From positions 4,092,001 to 4,156,000 of the forward strand of contig NZ_CP122458.1 of assembly GCF_032598905.1 (NCBI RefSeq): a stretch of 64,000 nt of DNA, written 5' to 3'. The position numbers and the translations under genes were made by a program. Of the stretch, positions 1-9,567 are shown one piece after another. Position 1 is the stretch's first letter; every line of letters begins with the position of its first letter. This DNA comes from Streptomyces sp. 11x1 (GTDB taxonomy: Bacteria > Actinomycetota > Actinomycetes > Streptomycetales > Streptomycetaceae). The notes below the pieces were generated by a model that made no database searches, was not told the origin of the DNA, and saw nothing but the letters and a program-made list of their open reading frames with translations.

Positions 1-224
1 ACGACCTCGTTCACCGAGGTGCAGATCGTCGCCGGGAAGCCGCCGTACCCGAGGAAGTTCGACTTGGCCCCGTGCTCCGCGAGAACCTTGCGGGCGACCT
101 CGTCGAGATCCTTCGTGGAGGCACCCGGCACGGCGGCCTCCCGGGTGGCCGCGTGGATGGCGGCGACGACCAGCCCCGCCTCACGCATCTTGGCGATCTG
201 CTCGGGACTCTTGATCTGCACCAT
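1..224 (-). CDS. map: Methionine aminopeptidase, type I (partial, 3' end outside window)
   Basis: Removes the initiator methionine from nascent proteins in the cytoplasm. Only the N-terminal 74 codons are inside the window. The ATG start reads MVQIKSPEQIAKMREAGLVV, the typical N-terminus of the metal-dependent pita-bread aminopeptidases, and it continues through the FLGYGGFPATICTSVNEVV segment that precedes the metal-binding residues, which fall outside the window. It is the last visible gene of a secY-adk-map group, 129 bp after the adk stop, an order conserved in most bacteria. The family call is secure from sequence and synteny; completeness cannot be judged. Confidence 0.93.
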   Translation of the reverse strand, partial: MVQIKSPEQIAKMREAGLVVAAIHAATREAAVPGASTKDLDEVARKVLAEHGAKSNFLGYGGFPATICTSVNEV

Positions 225-353
225 GGGGGCCTGCGCTCTCCGTCTTCCTTGTCGTCCACGAGGCACGGGATCTCGTTCTCGCGTTTTTGCCTACACAACA
301 GTACGGCCGCGGCGCCCCTCACGGGCACCGCGGCCGACGTACCGACCGACGAC

Positions 354-1016
354 CTACTGGTCGTCGTCCTCGCGCTTGAGCGCCTCCATGGCGCGCTGGG
401 TGACTTCCTCCACCGGACCGAGCGCCGAGATCGTCACCACGAGGCCCTGGGCCTTGTAGTAGTCGATGATCGGCTCGGTCTGGGTGTGGTAGACCTCCAG
501 GCGCTTGCGGACGGTCTCCTCGGAGTCGTCGTCACGCTGGTACAGCTCGCCGCCACAGACGTCGCAGACGCCCTCCTGCTTCGGCTTCTTGTACGTGACG
601 TGGAAGACGTGGGCGGAGTCGTTGCGGCAGATGCGACGGCCGGCGATCCGCTTGACGACCTCGTCCTCGGGGACCTCCAGGTCCAGCACCGCGTCCAGGT
701 TCATGGACTCTTCCTGGAGCGTCACGTCCAGCGCCTCGGCCTGCGAGACGTTGCGCGGGAAGCCGTCGAGCAGAAAGCCGTGCTCGGCGTCCGGCTGCTC
801 CATGCGGTCCTTGGCCATCGCGATGGTGACCTCGTCCGGCACCAGCTCGCCCTTGTCCATGTAGGACTTCGCGAGTTTGCCGAGCTCCGTCTGCTTGCTG
901 ATGTTGGCCCGGAACAGGTCGCCCGTGGAGATGTGCGGGATCGACAGGTTCTGTGCCAGGAACGCGGCCTGCGTTCCCTTGCCCGCACCCGGCGGCCCGA
1001 CGAGGACGATTCGCAT
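354..1016 (-). CDS. adk: Adenylate kinase
   Basis: Catalyses ATP + AMP = 2 ADP in the cytoplasm. The 220-residue protein has the P-loop [10 protein letters not shown] at residues 7-16, the AMP-binding segment ISTGDLFR at about 29-36 and the FLLDGFPRN motif at about 81-89. The LID (about 125-165) carries C130, H136/H139 and CDVC (151-154), so it is a zinc-type long LID with a Cys/His set. Its ATG overlaps the secY stop by one base (TGATG), indicating translational coupling. Length and motifs are normal for actinobacteria. Confidence 0.98.
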   Translation of the reverse strand: MRIVLVGPPGAGKGTQAAFLAQNLSIPHISTGDLFRANISKQTELGKLAKSYMDKGELVPDEVTIAMAKDRMEQPDAEHGFLLDGFPRNVSQAEALDVTLQEESMNLDAVLDLEVPEDEVVKRIAGRRICRNDSAHVFHVTYKKPKQEGVCDVCGGELYQRDDDSEETVRKRLEVYHTQTEPIIDYYKAQGLVVTISALGPVEEVTQRAMEALKREDDDQ

Positions 1017-2329
1017 CAGCGGAGGAACCCTTCGTAATTGCGCTGCTGGAGCTGGCTCTCGATCTGCTTCACCGTCTCCAGACCCACACCCACGATGATC
1101 AGGATGCTGGTTCCGCCGAACGGGAAGTTGGCGTTTGCCCCGAAACCGGCCAACGCCATTGTCGGCACGAGAGCGATCAGACCCAGGTACAGCGAACCCG
1201 GCCAGGTGATCCGGTTGAGTACGTAGCTCAGGTACTCAGCGGTCGGTCGGCCAGCCCGGATGCCCGGGATGAAGCCACCATACTTCTTCATGTTGTCCGC
1301 GACTTCCTCGGGGTTGAACGAGATGGCCACGTAGAAGAAGGCGAAGAAGATGATGAGGAAGAAGTAGAGCGTGACGTGAGCCGGCGCTGCCGTGTCGGCC
1401 AGGTTTGCCTTGACCCAATTCGCCCAACCCGCTGTGGAGTTGGAGAACTGCACGATGAGCGCCGGGATGTAGAGCAGCGACGAGGCGAAGATCACAGGGA
1501 TGATGCCGGCCTGGTTGACCTTCAACGGGATGTAGGTCGAGGTGCCACCGTAGGAACGGCGGCCGATCATACGCTTCGCGTACTGGACCGGAATACGGCG
1601 CTGGGCCTGCTCGACGAAGACCACCAGTGCGACCATGACCAAGCCGACGGCGATGACGGTGCCGAACTCGATCCAGCCGCCCGCCAGGTCGCCCTGCTCC
1701 TTGATCGCCCAGAGGGCGGCCGGGAAGGTGGCGGCGATCGAGATGAACATCAGGATCGACATGCCGTTGCCGATGCCGCGGTCGGTGATCAGCTCACCGA
1801 GCCACATGACGAGGGCCGTACCGGCGGTCATGGTGATGACCATGACCATGGTGGCGAAGATGGAATCGTCGGGGACGATCATGCCGGCCTGCGCACAGCC
1901 GCTGAAGAGCGAGCCGCTGCGGGCGGTGGCGACGAGGCCGGTGCCCTGGAGGACCGCGAGGGCGACCGTCAGGTAACGCGTGTACTGCGTGATCTTCGCC
2001 GTACCGGCCTGCCCCTCCTTCTTCAGGGCTTCCAGACGCGGGATCACCACGGTCAGCAGCTGCAGAATGATGCTCGCCGTGATGTACGGCATGATGCCGA
2101 GCGCGAAGATCGTGATCTGCAGCAGCGCGCCACCACTGAACATGTTTACCAGCCCGAACAGACCGGTGTTGGTCTGGGCCTGGTCGATGCAGAACTGGAC
2201 GGCTGTGTAGTCGACACCCGGGATCGGGACGTGTGTGCCGACTCGGTAGATCACGATGATGCCGAGCGTGAAGAGCAGCTTCTTGCGCAGGTCGGGCGTC
2301 TTGAACGCCCGGGCGAACGCGGTGAGCAC
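1016..2329 (-). CDS. secY: Preprotein translocase subunit SecY
   Basis: Central channel of the Sec translocon in the cytoplasmic membrane; partners are SecE (53.6 kb in this window), SecG and SecA. The 437-residue protein starts with a short cytoplasmic segment, then about ten hydrophobic helices including the plug region after the first helix ([15 protein letters not shown]). The conserved cytoplasmic loop with [20 protein letters not shown], which contacts ribosome and SecA, is present near the middle. It follows rplO after a 242-bp gap holding a perfect hairpin and is coupled to adk, so it may lead a separate secY-adk-map transcript. Confidence 0.98.
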   Translation of the reverse strand: MLTAFARAFKTPDLRKKLLFTLGIIVIYRVGTHVPIPGVDYTAVQFCIDQAQTNTGLFGLVNMFSGGALLQITIFALGIMPYITASIILQLLTVVIPRLEALKKEGQAGTAKITQYTRYLTVALAVLQGTGLVATARSGSLFSGCAQAGMIVPDDSIFATMVMVITMTAGTALVMWLGELITDRGIGNGMSILMFISIAATFPAALWAIKEQGDLAGGWIEFGTVIAVGLVMVALVVFVEQAQRRIPVQYAKRMIGRRSYGGTSTYIPLKVNQAGIIPVIFASSLLYIPALIVQFSNSTAGWANWVKANLADTAAPAHVTLYFFLIIFFAFFYVAISFNPEEVADNMKKYGGFIPGIRAGRPTAEYLSYVLNRITWPGSLYLGLIALVPTMALAGFGANANFPFGGTSILIIVGVGLETVKQIESQLQQRNYEGFLR

Positions 2330-2502
2330 GGTGCCTCCTGCGACCCCCGCGCTACTGCGTCAAGGGTGACGGTTTTGAGATTCTGATGAGGACGACTTAC
2401 GTAACGTTTAACTGCCGCGGCGAGTGCCCGGATGGGAGCACCCTGTGAAAAAGGGCAGCGCAGGTCACCTTACCGGCGAGACTGCTTCCCTTGGAACGAC
2501 CA

Positions 2503-2536
2503 ACCGGGGATACCCCATTTGTGGGGTATCCCCGGT
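2503..2536 (-). terminator. Perfect 15-bp hairpin between rplO and secY
   Basis: Arms at 2503-2517 and 2522-2536 are exact reverse complements around a 4-nt loop. It lies in the 242-bp rplO-secY gap, 35 bp after the rplO stop. No U-run follows on the transcribed strand, which is common for Streptomyces terminators. It could end or attenuate spc transcription before secY, or be an RNA processing site. The structure is certain; the role is inferred. Confidence 0.6.
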
Positions 2537-2571
2537 CGGGATCGCTCAAGTCATCGAGACACCTGGTGGGT

Positions 2572-3027
2572 TCAGACGAGCTCGGTGACGGTACCGCCGG
2601 CGGCGGTGATCTTCTCCTTGGCGGAGCCGGAGACGGCGTCGACCGTCACCTGCAGCGCCACGGAGATCTCGCCCTGGCCGAGGACCTTGACGAGGCTGTT
2701 CTTGCGGACGGCACCCTTGGCGACCAGGTCGGCAACGGTGACCTCCCCACCCTCGGGGTAGAGGGCGGCGAGCTTGTCCAGGTTCACGACCTGGAACTCC
2801 GTCTTGAAGGGGTTCTTGAAGCCCTTCAGCTTCGGGAGACGCATGTGGAGGGGCATCTGGCCACCCTCGAAGCGCTCCGGAACCTGGTAGCGGGCCTTCG
2901 TACCCTTGGTACCACGACCGGCCGTCTTACCCTTCGACGCCTCACCACGACCGACACGGGTCTTCGCGGTCTTGGCGCCGGGGGCGGGACGGAGGTTGTG
3001 GATCTTGAGCGGGTTGTTCTCCGCCAT
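2572..3027 (-). CDS. rplO: 50S ribosomal protein L15
   Basis: Large-subunit assembly protein that binds 23S rRNA late in assembly. The 151-residue protein has the basic, glycine-rich N-terminal extension (residues about 9-45, including [19 protein letters not shown]) and the conserved [16 protein letters not shown] segment at about 56-71. It starts two bases after the rpmD stop. It is the last ribosomal gene before the hairpin gap that separates secY. The identification is unambiguous. Confidence 0.98.
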   Translation of the reverse strand: MAENNPLKIHNLRPAPGAKTAKTRVGRGEASKGKTAGRGTKGTKARYQVPERFEGGQMPLHMRLPKLKGFKNPFKTEFQVVNLDKLAALYPEGGEVTVADLVAKGAVRKNSLVKVLGQGEISVALQVTVDAVSGSAKEKITAAGGTVTELV

Positions 3028-3029
3028 GA

Positions 3030-3212
3030 TCAGTCGACCTCCTCGACCGTCACGAGGTGGCGGACGGTGTGCACCATGCCGCGGAACTCGGGGCGGTCCT
3101 CCTTGACGACCTGCGTGTTGATGCCCTTGAGACCAAGGGAACGCAGGGTGTCACGGTGGTTCTGCTTGCTGCCGATGTAGGACTTGACCTGCGTAATCTT
3201 GAGCTGCGCCAT
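3030..3212 (-). CDS. rpmD: 50S ribosomal protein L30
   Basis: Small (60-residue) 23S rRNA-binding protein. The sequence [20 protein letters not shown] followed by the [15 protein letters not shown] segment is diagnostic of L30. I chose the internal ATG at 3212, only two bases after the rpsE stop, because the in-frame extension upstream lies wholly inside rpsE and does not resemble any L30. It is translationally packed between rpsE and rplO. Confidence 0.97.
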   Translation of the reverse strand: MAQLKITQVKSYIGSKQNHRDTLRSLGLKGINTQVVKEDRPEFRGMVHTVRHLVTVEEVD

Positions 3213-3214
3213 GA

Positions 3215-3820
3215 TTACGCACCCGCCCCGGCACGCGCACGGAGAAGAGCCGCGGGAGCGACGTCCTCGAGGGGCAGACCACGGCGGGCCGCGATCTCCT
3301 CGGGACGCTGCAGACCCTTCAGGGCCTCCACGGTCGCGTGCACGATGTTGATCGCGTTGTCGGAGCCGAGCGACTTCGACAGCACGTCGTGGATACCGGC
3401 GCACTCGAGCACGGCACGCACCGGACCACCGGCGATAACACCGGTACCGGGGGACGCGGGCTTGAGCAGGACGACGCCGGCAGCCTTCTCACCCTGGATG
3501 GGGTGCGGGATGGTGCCCTGGATACGGGGGACCTTGAAGAAGTGCTTCTTGGCCTCCTCAACGCCCTTGGCGATGGCGGCCGGCACCTCCTTGGCCTTGC
3601 CGTAACCGACACCCACGGTGCCGTCACCGTCGCCCACCACGACCAGCGCGGTGAAGCTGAAGCGACGACCACCCTTCACAACCTTGGCGACGCGGTTGAT
3701 CGCGACAACGCGCTCAACGTACGCGGTCTTCTCGGCGGCAGCTGCGCCGCCGTCACGGCCCTTCCGGTCCCGCCGCTCGCCGCCACCGGCACCGCCACCG
3801 CGGCGCTGGGGTCCAGCCAT
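3215..3820 (-). CDS. rpsE: 30S ribosomal protein S5
   Basis: Decoding-fidelity protein of the small subunit and part of the mRNA helicase site with S3 and S4. The 201-residue protein has a Gly/Arg-rich, disordered N-terminal tail (about 1-35), as in other actinobacteria and longer than in E. coli. The double-stranded RNA-binding domain follows ([20 protein letters not shown]), then the S5 C-terminal domain (about 110-185). The loop [11 protein letters not shown], where spectinomycin resistance mutations occur, looks wild type. Confidence 0.98.
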   Translation of the reverse strand: MAGPQRRGGGAGGGERRDRKGRDGGAAAAEKTAYVERVVAINRVAKVVKGGRRFSFTALVVVGDGDGTVGVGYGKAKEVPAAIAKGVEEAKKHFFKVPRIQGTIPHPIQGEKAAGVVLLKPASPGTGVIAGGPVRAVLECAGIHDVLSKSLGSDNAINIVHATVEALKGLQRPEEIAARRGLPLEDVAPAALLRARAGAGA

Positions 3821-3859
3821 TGGATTTACCTCTCTCTTTCCGCTAGCTACGCAGCGAGC

Positions 3860-4243
3860 TCAGAACTTGAGCCCGGCCTCGCGGGCGGCGTCGGCCAGGG
3901 CCGCGATGCGACCCGCGTACCGGTTACCACCTCGGTCGAACACAACGGCCTCGACACCGGCGGCCTTGGCACGCTCGGCGACCAGGGCGCCGACCTTGCC
4001 GGCCTGCGCCGACTTGTCCTCCGACGCACCACGGATCGACGAGTCCAGGGTGGACGCCGACGCAAGGGTGTGACCCTTGAGGTCGTCGATCACCTGGGCC
4101 ACGATGTGGCGGTTCGAGCGGGTCACGACCAGGCGGGGACGCTCAGCCGTACCGTTGACCTTCTTACGGATCCGGATGTGGCGCCGCTTGATGGCAGCAC
4201 GCTTGTAAGCGTCGCCCTTAGCGATCTTCGTACCGTATGCCAT
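3860..4243 (-). CDS. rplR: 50S ribosomal protein L18
   Basis: Binds 5S rRNA with L5 and L25 and joins it to the large subunit. The 127-residue protein has the basic N-terminal region [19 protein letters not shown] and a C-terminal fold ending [20 protein letters not shown] and AAREAGLKF, the L18 signature. It begins three bases after the rplF stop and precedes rpsE by 39 bp. Normal length and order. Confidence 0.98.
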   Translation of the reverse strand: MAYGTKIAKGDAYKRAAIKRRHIRIRKKVNGTAERPRLVVTRSNRHIVAQVIDDLKGHTLASASTLDSSIRGASEDKSAQAGKVGALVAERAKAAGVEAVVFDRGGNRYAGRIAALADAAREAGLKF

Positions 4244-4246
4244 GGC

Positions 4247-4786
4247 TTACTTACCCGCCTTTCCGACCTTGCGGCGGATGACTTCGCCCTCGTACTTGAC
4301 GCCCTTGGCCTTGTACGGGTCGGGCTTGCGCAGCTTGCGGATGTTGGCCGCAACCTCGCCGACCTTCTGCTTGTCGATGCCCTCGACCTGGAAGCGGGTC
4401 GGGGTCTCCACCTTGAAGGTGATGCCCTCGGGCGCCTCGACGGTGATCGGGTGGCTGTAGCCGAGCGCGAACTCGAGGTTCGAACCCTTGGCCTGCACGC
4501 GGTAACCGACACCGCTGATCTCGAGCTTCTTCACGTAACCCTGGGTCACGCCGGTGATCATGTTCGCCACCAGCGTGCGGGACAGGCCGTGCAGGGCCTT
4601 GCTCTGACGCTCGTCGTTGGGGCGGGTGACGTTCAGAACGCCGTCCTCACCCTTGGCGATCTCGATCGGCGCGGCGACGGTGTGGGTCAGCGAGCCCTTG
4701 GGGCCCTTGACCGAGACCGTCTGGCCGTCGATGGTGACGTCCACGCCGGCGGGAACCGTGATGGGGAGCTTGCCAATACGCGACAT
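4247..4786 (-). CDS. rplF: 50S ribosomal protein L6
   Basis: Large-subunit protein near the factor-binding centre and sarcin-ricin loop. The 179-residue protein has two tandem L6 domains (about 1-80 and 85-179) and the C-terminal signature with [21 protein letters not shown] at about 150-170. The ATG is preceded by a purine-rich ribosome binding site (ATCGGAGGA region). It lies 25 bp after rpsH and three bases before rplR. Confidence 0.98.
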   Translation of the reverse strand: MSRIGKLPITVPAGVDVTIDGQTVSVKGPKGSLTHTVAAPIEIAKGEDGVLNVTRPNDERQSKALHGLSRTLVANMITGVTQGYVKKLEISGVGYRVQAKGSNLEFALGYSHPITVEAPEGITFKVETPTRFQVEGIDKQKVGEVAANIRKLRKPDPYKAKGVKYEGEVIRRKVGKAGK

Positions 4787-4811
4787 AGCTGTTTCCTCCG
4801 ATTCCTTTCCG

Positions 4812-5210
4812 CTACCAGACGTAGGCGAGGACTTCTCCGCCTACGCCCTTCTTGCCGGCCTGCTTGTCGGTGAGGAGCCCGTGGGACGTGGAGATGATCG
4901 CCACGCCGAGGCCGCCCAGCACCTTGGGCAGGTTGGTGGACTTCGCGTAAACCCGGAGACCGGGCTTGGAGATCCGCTTGATGCCCGCGATGGAGCGCTC
5001 ACGGTTGGGGCCGAACTTCAGCTCCAGGACGAGGTTCTTGCCGACCTCGGCGTCCTCGACCTTCCAGCCCGTGATGAAGCCCTCCTGCTGGAGGATCTCC
5101 GCGATGTGAGACTTGATCTTCGATGCCGGCATCGTCACGGAGTCGTGGTATGCCGAGTTCGCGTTCCGCAGACGCGTAAGCATGTCTGCGATCGGATCAG
5201 TCATGGTCAT
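4812..5210 (-). CDS. rpsH: 30S ribosomal protein S8
   Basis: Primary 16S rRNA-binding protein of the central domain; in E. coli it also represses spc operon translation. The 132-residue protein from [20 protein letters not shown] has the C-terminal signature [20 protein letters not shown] chose the ATG at 5210; a second in-frame ATG lies two codons later, and the frame extends upstream into non-homologous sequence. The gene is preceded by an unusual 215-bp gap after rpsZ containing a strong hairpin. Confidence 0.97.
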   Translation of the reverse strand: MTMTDPIADMLTRLRNANSAYHDSVTMPASKIKSHIAEILQQEGFITGWKVEDAEVGKNLVLELKFGPNRERSIAGIKRISKPGLRVYAKSTNLPKVLGGLGVAIISTSHGLLTDKQAGKKGVGGEVLAYVW

Positions 5211-5327
5211 GAAGTGGCCTTCGGCCTCTCTCGCCGGGGTTTCCTGGTGCGCCATCCCTCTCCCCGATCCGAGACGGGGCGGGTGCGGCGCGGTGGACCT
5301 ACGGCGTAGTAAGTCGTACGGGCGACC

Positions 5328-5378
5328 GTCAGGCGCCCAACCCTCCAAGCCTAAGCCATGGAAGGGAGGGCGCCTGAC
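5328..5378 (-). promoter_or_regulatory. 11-bp inverted repeat in the rpsZ-rpsH gap
   Basis: Arms GTCAGGCGCCC (5328-5338) and GGGCGCCTGAC (5368-5378) are exact reverse complements. The inner ccctcc/ggaaggg segments can extend the stem with a bulge. It lies in the leader 117 bp upstream of rpsH, in an operon where neighbouring genes are 1-40 bp apart. It may be an attenuator, a protein-binding leader such as an S8 target, or a processing site. The structure is certain; the role is inferred. Confidence 0.45.
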
Positions 5379-5425
5379 ACGCCCAGTGCTTACCGAGAGC
5401 TTCGGGAATCCCTAGAAAGAGGGGA

Positions 5426-5611
5426 TTACCAGGAGCTCTTGGTCACGCCCGGCAGCTCGCCACGGTGAGCCATCTCACGGAGGCACACGCGGCACAGGCC
5501 GAACTTGCGGTACACGGAGTGCGGACGGCCACACCGCTGGCAGCGGGTGTACGCGCGCACGGCGAACTTGGGCTTACGAGCAGCCTTGGCAATCAGAGCC
5601 TTCTTCGCCAT
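5426..5611 (-). CDS. rpsZ: 30S ribosomal protein S14, zinc-binding type Z
   Basis: Small-subunit head protein. The 61-residue length and the paired motifs CQRC and CRVC mark the zinc-containing (C+) S14, the constitutive form in Streptomyces; zinc-free long paralogues are encoded elsewhere under Zur control. I chose [15 protein letters not shown] as the start (5611), five bases after the rplE stop; an earlier in-frame codon overlaps rplE. Confidence 0.97.
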   Translation of the reverse strand: MAKKALIAKAARKPKFAVRAYTRCQRCGRPHSVYRKFGLCRVCLREMAHRGELPGVTKSSW

Positions 5612-5616
5612 CTCGC

Positions 5617-6174
5617 TCACGCCTCCTTGAAGGGGAAGCCGAGGTGACGAAGGAGCGCGCGGCCCTCAGCGTCGTTGGTCGCCGTGGTCACCACGGTGAT
5701 GTCCATGCCCCGGGTACGGTCGATCTTGTCCTGGTCGATCTCGTGGAACATGACCTGCTCGGTGAGACCGAAGGTGTAGTTGCCACGGCCGTCGAACTGC
5801 TTGGGGGACAGACCACGGAAGTCGCGGATGCGCGGCAGCGCGAGCGACAGGGTGCGGTCCAGGAACTCCCACATGCGGTCGCCACGGAGCGTGACGTGGG
5901 CACCGATCGGCTGGCCCTCACGCAGCTTGAACTGCGCGATGGACTTGCGGGCCTTGGTGACGGCCGGCTTCTGACCGGTGATCGTGGTGAGGTCGCGGAT
6001 GGCGCCCTCGATCAGCTTGGAGTCGCGGGCGGCGTCGCCCACACCCATGTTGACCACGATCTTGACGAGGCCGGGGATCTGCATGACGTTCTCGTACTTG
6101 AACTCGTCACGCAGCTTGCCCGCGATCTCCTCGCGGTACTTCGTCTTGAGACGCGGAGTGGTGGTGGTAGCCAT
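5617..6174 (-). CDS. rplE: 50S ribosomal protein L5
   Basis: Binds 5S rRNA and contacts P-site tRNA and S13. The 185-residue protein has the central signature [20 protein letters not shown] and the C-terminal half [20 protein letters not shown], both typical of L5. Its ATG overlaps the rplX stop by one base, indicating coupling. Length matches the actinobacterial family. Confidence 0.98.
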   Translation of the reverse strand: MATTTTPRLKTKYREEIAGKLRDEFKYENVMQIPGLVKIVVNMGVGDAARDSKLIEGAIRDLTTITGQKPAVTKARKSIAQFKLREGQPIGAHVTLRGDRMWEFLDRTLSLALPRIRDFRGLSPKQFDGRGNYTFGLTEQVMFHEIDQDKIDRTRGMDITVVTTATNDAEGRALLRHLGFPFKEA

Positions 6175-6497
6175 CAGATGTCCTCACCCGTCCGCTTGGC
6201 AACGCGAACCTTGTTGCCCTCGTCGTCGAAGCGGTAACCGACGCGGGTCACGACCTTCTTGCCGTCCTTCTCCACGACCAGCTGGACGTTGGAGACGTGG
6301 ATCGGGGCCTCGGTGGTGATGATCCCGCCGGCCTGCGAACCGCGAGCGGTCGGCCCGGCCTTGGTGTGCTTCTTGACCCGGTTGACACCCTCGACCAGGA
6401 CGCGGTCCTCGCGGGGGAAGGCCGCGATGACCTTGCCCTGCTTGCCCTTGTCCTTACCGGTGATGACCTGGACCAGGTCGCCCTTCTTGATCTTCAT
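6174..6497 (-). CDS. rplX: 50S ribosomal protein L24
   Basis: Early assembly initiator of the 50S subunit. The 107-residue protein has an N-terminal KOW motif ([20 protein letters not shown], residues about 3-22) and the basic segment [12 protein letters not shown]. It begins two bases after the rplN stop and overlaps rplE by one base. Normal length and position. Confidence 0.98.
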   Translation of the reverse strand: MKIKKGDLVQVITGKDKGKQGKVIAAFPREDRVLVEGVNRVKKHTKAGPTARGSQAGGIITTEAPIHVSNVQLVVEKDGKKVVTRVGYRFDDEGNKVRVAKRTGEDI

Positions 6498-6499
6498 GC

Positions 6500-6868
6500 T
6501 TACAGCACCTCCGGCGCGAGCGAGATGATCTTCATGAACTTCTTCTCGCGCAGCTCACGGCCGACCGGGCCGAAGATACGGGTGCCGCGAGGGTCGCCGT
6601 CGTTCTTCAGAATGACGGCGGCGTTCTCGTCGAAGCGGATGTACGAGCCGTCCGGACGGCGGCGCTCCTTGACGGTGCGAACGATGACCGCCTTGACGAC
6701 GTCACCCTTCTTCACGTTGCCACCGGGGATCGCGTCCTTGACGGTGGCGACGATGACGTCACCGATGCCCGCGTAGCGGCGACCGGAGCCACCGAGCACA
6801 CGGATGCAAAGGATCTCCTTCGCACCAGTGTTGTCGGCGACACGCAGTCGCGACTCCTGCTGGATCAC
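6500..6868 (-). CDS. rplN: 50S ribosomal protein L14
   Basis: 23S rRNA-binding protein at the intersubunit bridge; RsfS binds it in other bacteria. The 122-residue protein begins at a GTG (6868) with [18 protein letters not shown] and ends [20 protein letters not shown], diagnostic for L14. The GTG start is chosen because family members begin there and a GGAGATAGAC ribosome binding site precedes it. A 241-bp gap to rpsQ marks the classical S10/spc operon boundary. Confidence 0.97.
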   Translation of the reverse strand: MIQQESRLRVADNTGAKEILCIRVLGGSGRRYAGIGDVIVATVKDAIPGGNVKKGDVVKAVIVRTVKERRRPDGSYIRFDENAAVILKNDGDPRGTRIFGPVGRELREKKFMKIISLAPEVL

Positions 6869-7109
6869 GTCTATCTCCTGATTGTCTGCCGGTTCCCTCC
6901 GGGGGTTGAACCGGAGAGCCTGGCGGAACCGCCCTGCGAGGATTGCCCCGCAGGAATTACTTGGGCCGCCCGGCGGGCTGCGGAGAACACCCACGCTGCT
7001 CGCGCGCGTGCTTCACGCAGCCCGGCCGGCTTCCGGCGAGACGTCCGTACGTCGTTTCACGGACCTCCCGCCGGGCGGCGAGCCTGTCTGCGGGTCAGCC
7101 CCGCAGGGA
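6869..7109 (-). other. S10/spc inter-operon gap with nested inverted repeats
   Basis: No gene is seen in this 241-bp interval between rpsQ and rplN. It contains a 12-bp perfect inverted repeat with distant arms (6966-6977 and 7067-7078) and smaller palindromes such as CCTGCG/CGCAGG. The position matches the E. coli S10/spc boundary, so an RNA processing site, terminator or internal spc promoter is plausible. I could not pick a convincing promoter. Confidence 0.4.
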
Positions 7110-7397
7110 CTACTTGGCCTTCTCGAGGATCTCGACGACGCGCCAGTGCTTCGTGGCGGACAGCGGCCGGGTCTCCATCAGGAGGACACGGTCGCCGACG
7201 CCGGCGGCGTTCTGCTCGTCGTGGGCCTTGAGCTTGCTCGTGCTGCGGATGACCTTGCCGTACAGGGCGTGCTTCTTGCGGTCCTCGACGGCGACGACGA
7301 CGGTCTTGTCCATCTTGTCGCTGACGACGATGCCCTCACGGGTCTTGCGGAATCCGCGCGCCTCGGTGTTCGTCTCAGTCACGTTGTTCTCGCTCAT
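7110..7397 (-). CDS. rpsQ: 30S ribosomal protein S17
   Basis: Primary 16S rRNA-binding OB-fold protein. The 95-residue protein has a short N-terminal extension ([20 protein letters not shown]) and then the S17 signature [20 protein letters not shown], ending [13 protein letters not shown]. The start overlaps the rpmC stop by one base. It is the last gene of the S10 group. Confidence 0.98.
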   Translation of the reverse strand: MSENNVTETNTEARGFRKTREGIVVSDKMDKTVVVAVEDRKKHALYGKVIRSTSKLKAHDEQNAAGVGDRVLLMETRPLSATKHWRVVEILEKAK

Positions 7398-7621
7398 CAG
7401 GCGTTCTCCACCGTTTCGATGCCCAGCTCACGCTCGCGCATCAGGGTGTAGATCCGCGCGATGTCCTTGCGGACCGCCTTCAGACGGCCATGGTTCTCGA
7501 GCTGTCCGGTCGCCGCCTGGAAGCGGAGGTTGAACAGTTCTTCCTTGGCTTCGCGGAGCTTGTTCAGCAGCTCCTCGTCACCCAGCTCGCGCAGCTCGGA
7601 CGCCTTGGTACCGGCCGACAT
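7397..7621 (-). CDS. rpmC: 50S ribosomal protein L29
   Basis: Two-helix protein near the polypeptide exit tunnel that helps dock SRP and trigger factor. The 74-residue protein starts [19 protein letters not shown] and contains the L29 signature [20 protein letters not shown] with [13 protein letters not shown]. The ATG at 7621 shares its first base with the rplP TGA stop; a GTG one codon upstream is also possible. Confidence 0.97.
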   Translation of the reverse strand: MSAGTKASELRELGDEELLNKLREAKEELFNLRFQAATGQLENHGRLKAVRKDIARIYTLMRERELGIETVENA

Positions 7622-8040
7622 CACGCTTCACCTGCCTCGCGCTTGACGATCCGGCACTTCATCGGCAGCTTGTGGGCGGCGCGAGTCAGGGCCTCACGGG
7701 CGATCTTCTCGTTGGGGTAGGACAGCTCGAACATGACCCGGCCCGGGTGCACGTTCGCGATCCACCACTCCGGCGAACCCTTACCGGAACCCATGCGGGT
7801 CTCGGCGGGCTTCTTCGTGAGCGGGCGGTCCGGGTAGATGTTGATCCAGACCTTGCCACCACGCTTGATGTGGCGGGTCATCGCGATACGAGCCGCCTCG
7901 ATCTGGCGGTTGGTCACGTACGCCGGCGTGAGGGCCTGGATGCCGTACTCGCCGAACGCGACCGTCGTACCACCCTTGGCCTGACCACGGCGCTTCGGGT
8001 GGTGCTGCTTGCGGTGCTTGACCCTACGGGGGATCAGCAT
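7621..8040 (-). CDS. rplP: 50S ribosomal protein L16
   Basis: Positions tRNA in the A site and organises the central protuberance. The 139-residue protein starts [20 protein letters not shown] and contains the signature [20 protein letters not shown] at about 82-101. The arginine in the RMGSGKG loop, hydroxylated in some bacteria, is present. It begins five bases after rpsC and is coupled to rpmC. Confidence 0.98.
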   Translation of the reverse strand: MLIPRRVKHRKQHHPKRRGQAKGGTTVAFGEYGIQALTPAYVTNRQIEAARIAMTRHIKRGGKVWINIYPDRPLTKKPAETRMGSGKGSPEWWIANVHPGRVMFELSYPNEKIAREALTRAAHKLPMKCRIVKREAGEA

Positions 8041-8045
8041 GTCCC

Positions 8046-8885
8046 TCAGGCCTCCGTTCCGGTGCTCTCAGCCGGAGCCGACGCGGCAGCGGCGCCCGAA
8101 GACTCAGTCTTGGGGGCCTCGGCGCCTGCAGCCTGCTGCGGCTTACGACCGCGCCCGCCACGCTCGCCACCGCGGCCACCACGGGCCGGGCGGTCAGCGC
8201 CACCACGGGCCGGGCGGTTGCCGGCGCGGGCAGCGGCGTTCTCGGCGCGGACCTCGGCGATGTTCTTGACGTCGCCCTTGTAGATCCAGACCTTCACACC
8301 GATGCGGCCGAAGGTCGTCTTGGCCTCGAAGAAGCCGTAGTCCACGTTCGCGCGGAGCGTGTGCAGGGGCACACGGCCCTCGCGGTAGAACTCCGAGCGG
8401 GACATCTCGGCGCCACCGAGGCGGCCACCGCACTGGATCTTGATGCCCTTGGCGCCGGCCTTCATCGCCGACTGCATGCTCTTACGCATGGCGCGGCGGA
8501 AGGAGACGCGGGAGGAGAGCTGCTCGGCGACGGCCTGGGCCACGAGCTGAGCGTCCGTCTCGGGGTTCTTGACCTCGAGGATGTTCAGCTGGACCTGCTT
8601 GCCCGTGAGCTTCTCGAGGTCACCGCGGATGCGGTCGGCCTCGGCGCCACGGCGGCCGATGACGATGCCCGGACGCGCGGTGTGGATGTCCACGCGGACG
8701 CGGTCACGGGTGCGCTCGATCTCGACCTTGGAGATGCCGGCGCGCTCCATGCCGGACGTCATCATCCGACGGATGGCGACGTCTTCCTTGACGTAGTCCT
8801 TGTACAGCTTGTCGGCGTACCAACGCGACTTGAAGTCGGTCGTGACACCGAGCCGGAACCCATGCGGGTTTACCTTCTGGCCCAT
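8046..8885 (-). CDS. rpsC: 30S ribosomal protein S3 with Arg/Gly-rich C-terminal tail
   Basis: mRNA entry-tunnel protein with helicase function. The 279-residue protein has an N-terminal KH type 2 domain (about 38-107, with the GxxG loop in [14 protein letters not shown]) and the S3 C-terminal domain ending about residue 208 ([15 protein letters not shown]). Beyond this is a tail of about 60 residues with several RGG/GGRG repeats and an Ala/Ser/Glu-rich end, which E. coli S3 (233 aa) lacks. Its ATG overlaps the rplV stop by one base. Confidence 0.97.
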   Translation of the reverse strand: MGQKVNPHGFRLGVTTDFKSRWYADKLYKDYVKEDVAIRRMMTSGMERAGISKVEIERTRDRVRVDIHTARPGIVIGRRGAEADRIRGDLEKLTGKQVQLNILEVKNPETDAQLVAQAVAEQLSSRVSFRRAMRKSMQSAMKAGAKGIKIQCGGRLGGAEMSRSEFYREGRVPLHTLRANVDYGFFEAKTTFGRIGVKVWIYKGDVKNIAEVRAENAAARAGNRPARGGADRPARGGRGGERGGRGRKPQQAAGAEAPKTESSGAAAASAPAESTGTEA

Positions 8886-9232
8886 TACCGGGTTCCTTCC
8901 TTGCTGCTGACGACCACGGTGATGTGGCTGGTCCGCTTGCGGATCCGGTAGGCACGGCCCTGCGCACGCGGACGGAACCGCTTCAGGGTCGGGCCCTCGT
9001 CGACGTACGCCTCGCTGATGAACAGCGAGGAGGCGTCCGTGTGGTCGTAGTTGTGCGCGGCGTTGGCGATGGCGCTGTCCAGCACCTTGCCGACCGGCAC
9101 GCTCGCGGCCTGCGGGGCGAAACGCAGGACCGCCTGAGCCTCCGTGGCGTCGAGGCCACGGATGAGGTCCACCACGCGGCGGGCCTTCATGGGCGTGACG
9201 CGGATGTACCGCGCCTGGGCCCTGGCTTCCAT
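8885..9232 (-). CDS. rplV: 50S ribosomal protein L22
   Basis: Lines the exit tunnel with its beta-hairpin; this is where macrolide resistance mutations map. The 115-residue protein begins [20 protein letters not shown] and ends with the hairpin and [13 protein letters not shown] chose the ATG at 9232 because GGAAGG lies six bases upstream and homologues start there; the frame has earlier starts that reach toward rpsS. No insertion or deletion is visible in the hairpin. Confidence 0.97.
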   Translation of the reverse strand: MEARAQARYIRVTPMKARRVVDLIRGLDATEAQAVLRFAPQAASVPVGKVLDSAIANAAHNYDHTDASSLFISEAYVDEGPTLKRFRPRAQGRAYRIRKRTSHITVVVSSKEGTR

Positions 9233-9273
9233 GGTTGTCCTTCCAGTGTCTGTCATGGTCATTCCACCCCGCG

Positions 9274-9555
9274 TTAGCGGCGCTTCGACTTCCGGTCGTC
9301 CTTGACGTGACCCCGGAAGGTGCGCGTCGGCGAGAACTCGCCGAGCTTGTGGCCGACCATCGACTCGGTGACGAACACCGGAATGTGGGTCTTGCCGTTG
9401 TGCACCGCGATCGTGTGGCCGAGCATGGCCGGGATGATCATCGAGCGACGGGACCAGGTCTTGATGACGTTCTTGGTGCCGGCTTCGTTCTGGGCGTCCA
9501 CCTTCTTGATCAGGTGGTCGTCGACGAAGGGCCCCTTCTTGAGACTGCGCGGCAT
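9274..9555 (-). CDS. rpsS: 30S ribosomal protein S19
   Basis: Head protein of the 30S subunit that forms a complex with S13. The 93-residue protein starts [20 protein letters not shown] and contains the signature [20 protein letters not shown]. It lies 12 bp after rplB. Length and residues are standard. Confidence 0.98.
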   Translation of the reverse strand: MPRSLKKGPFVDDHLIKKVDAQNEAGTKNVIKTWSRRSMIIPAMLGHTIAVHNGKTHIPVFVTESMVGHKLGEFSPTRTFRGHVKDDRKSKRR

Positions 9556-9567
9556 CTGAACCCGCTC

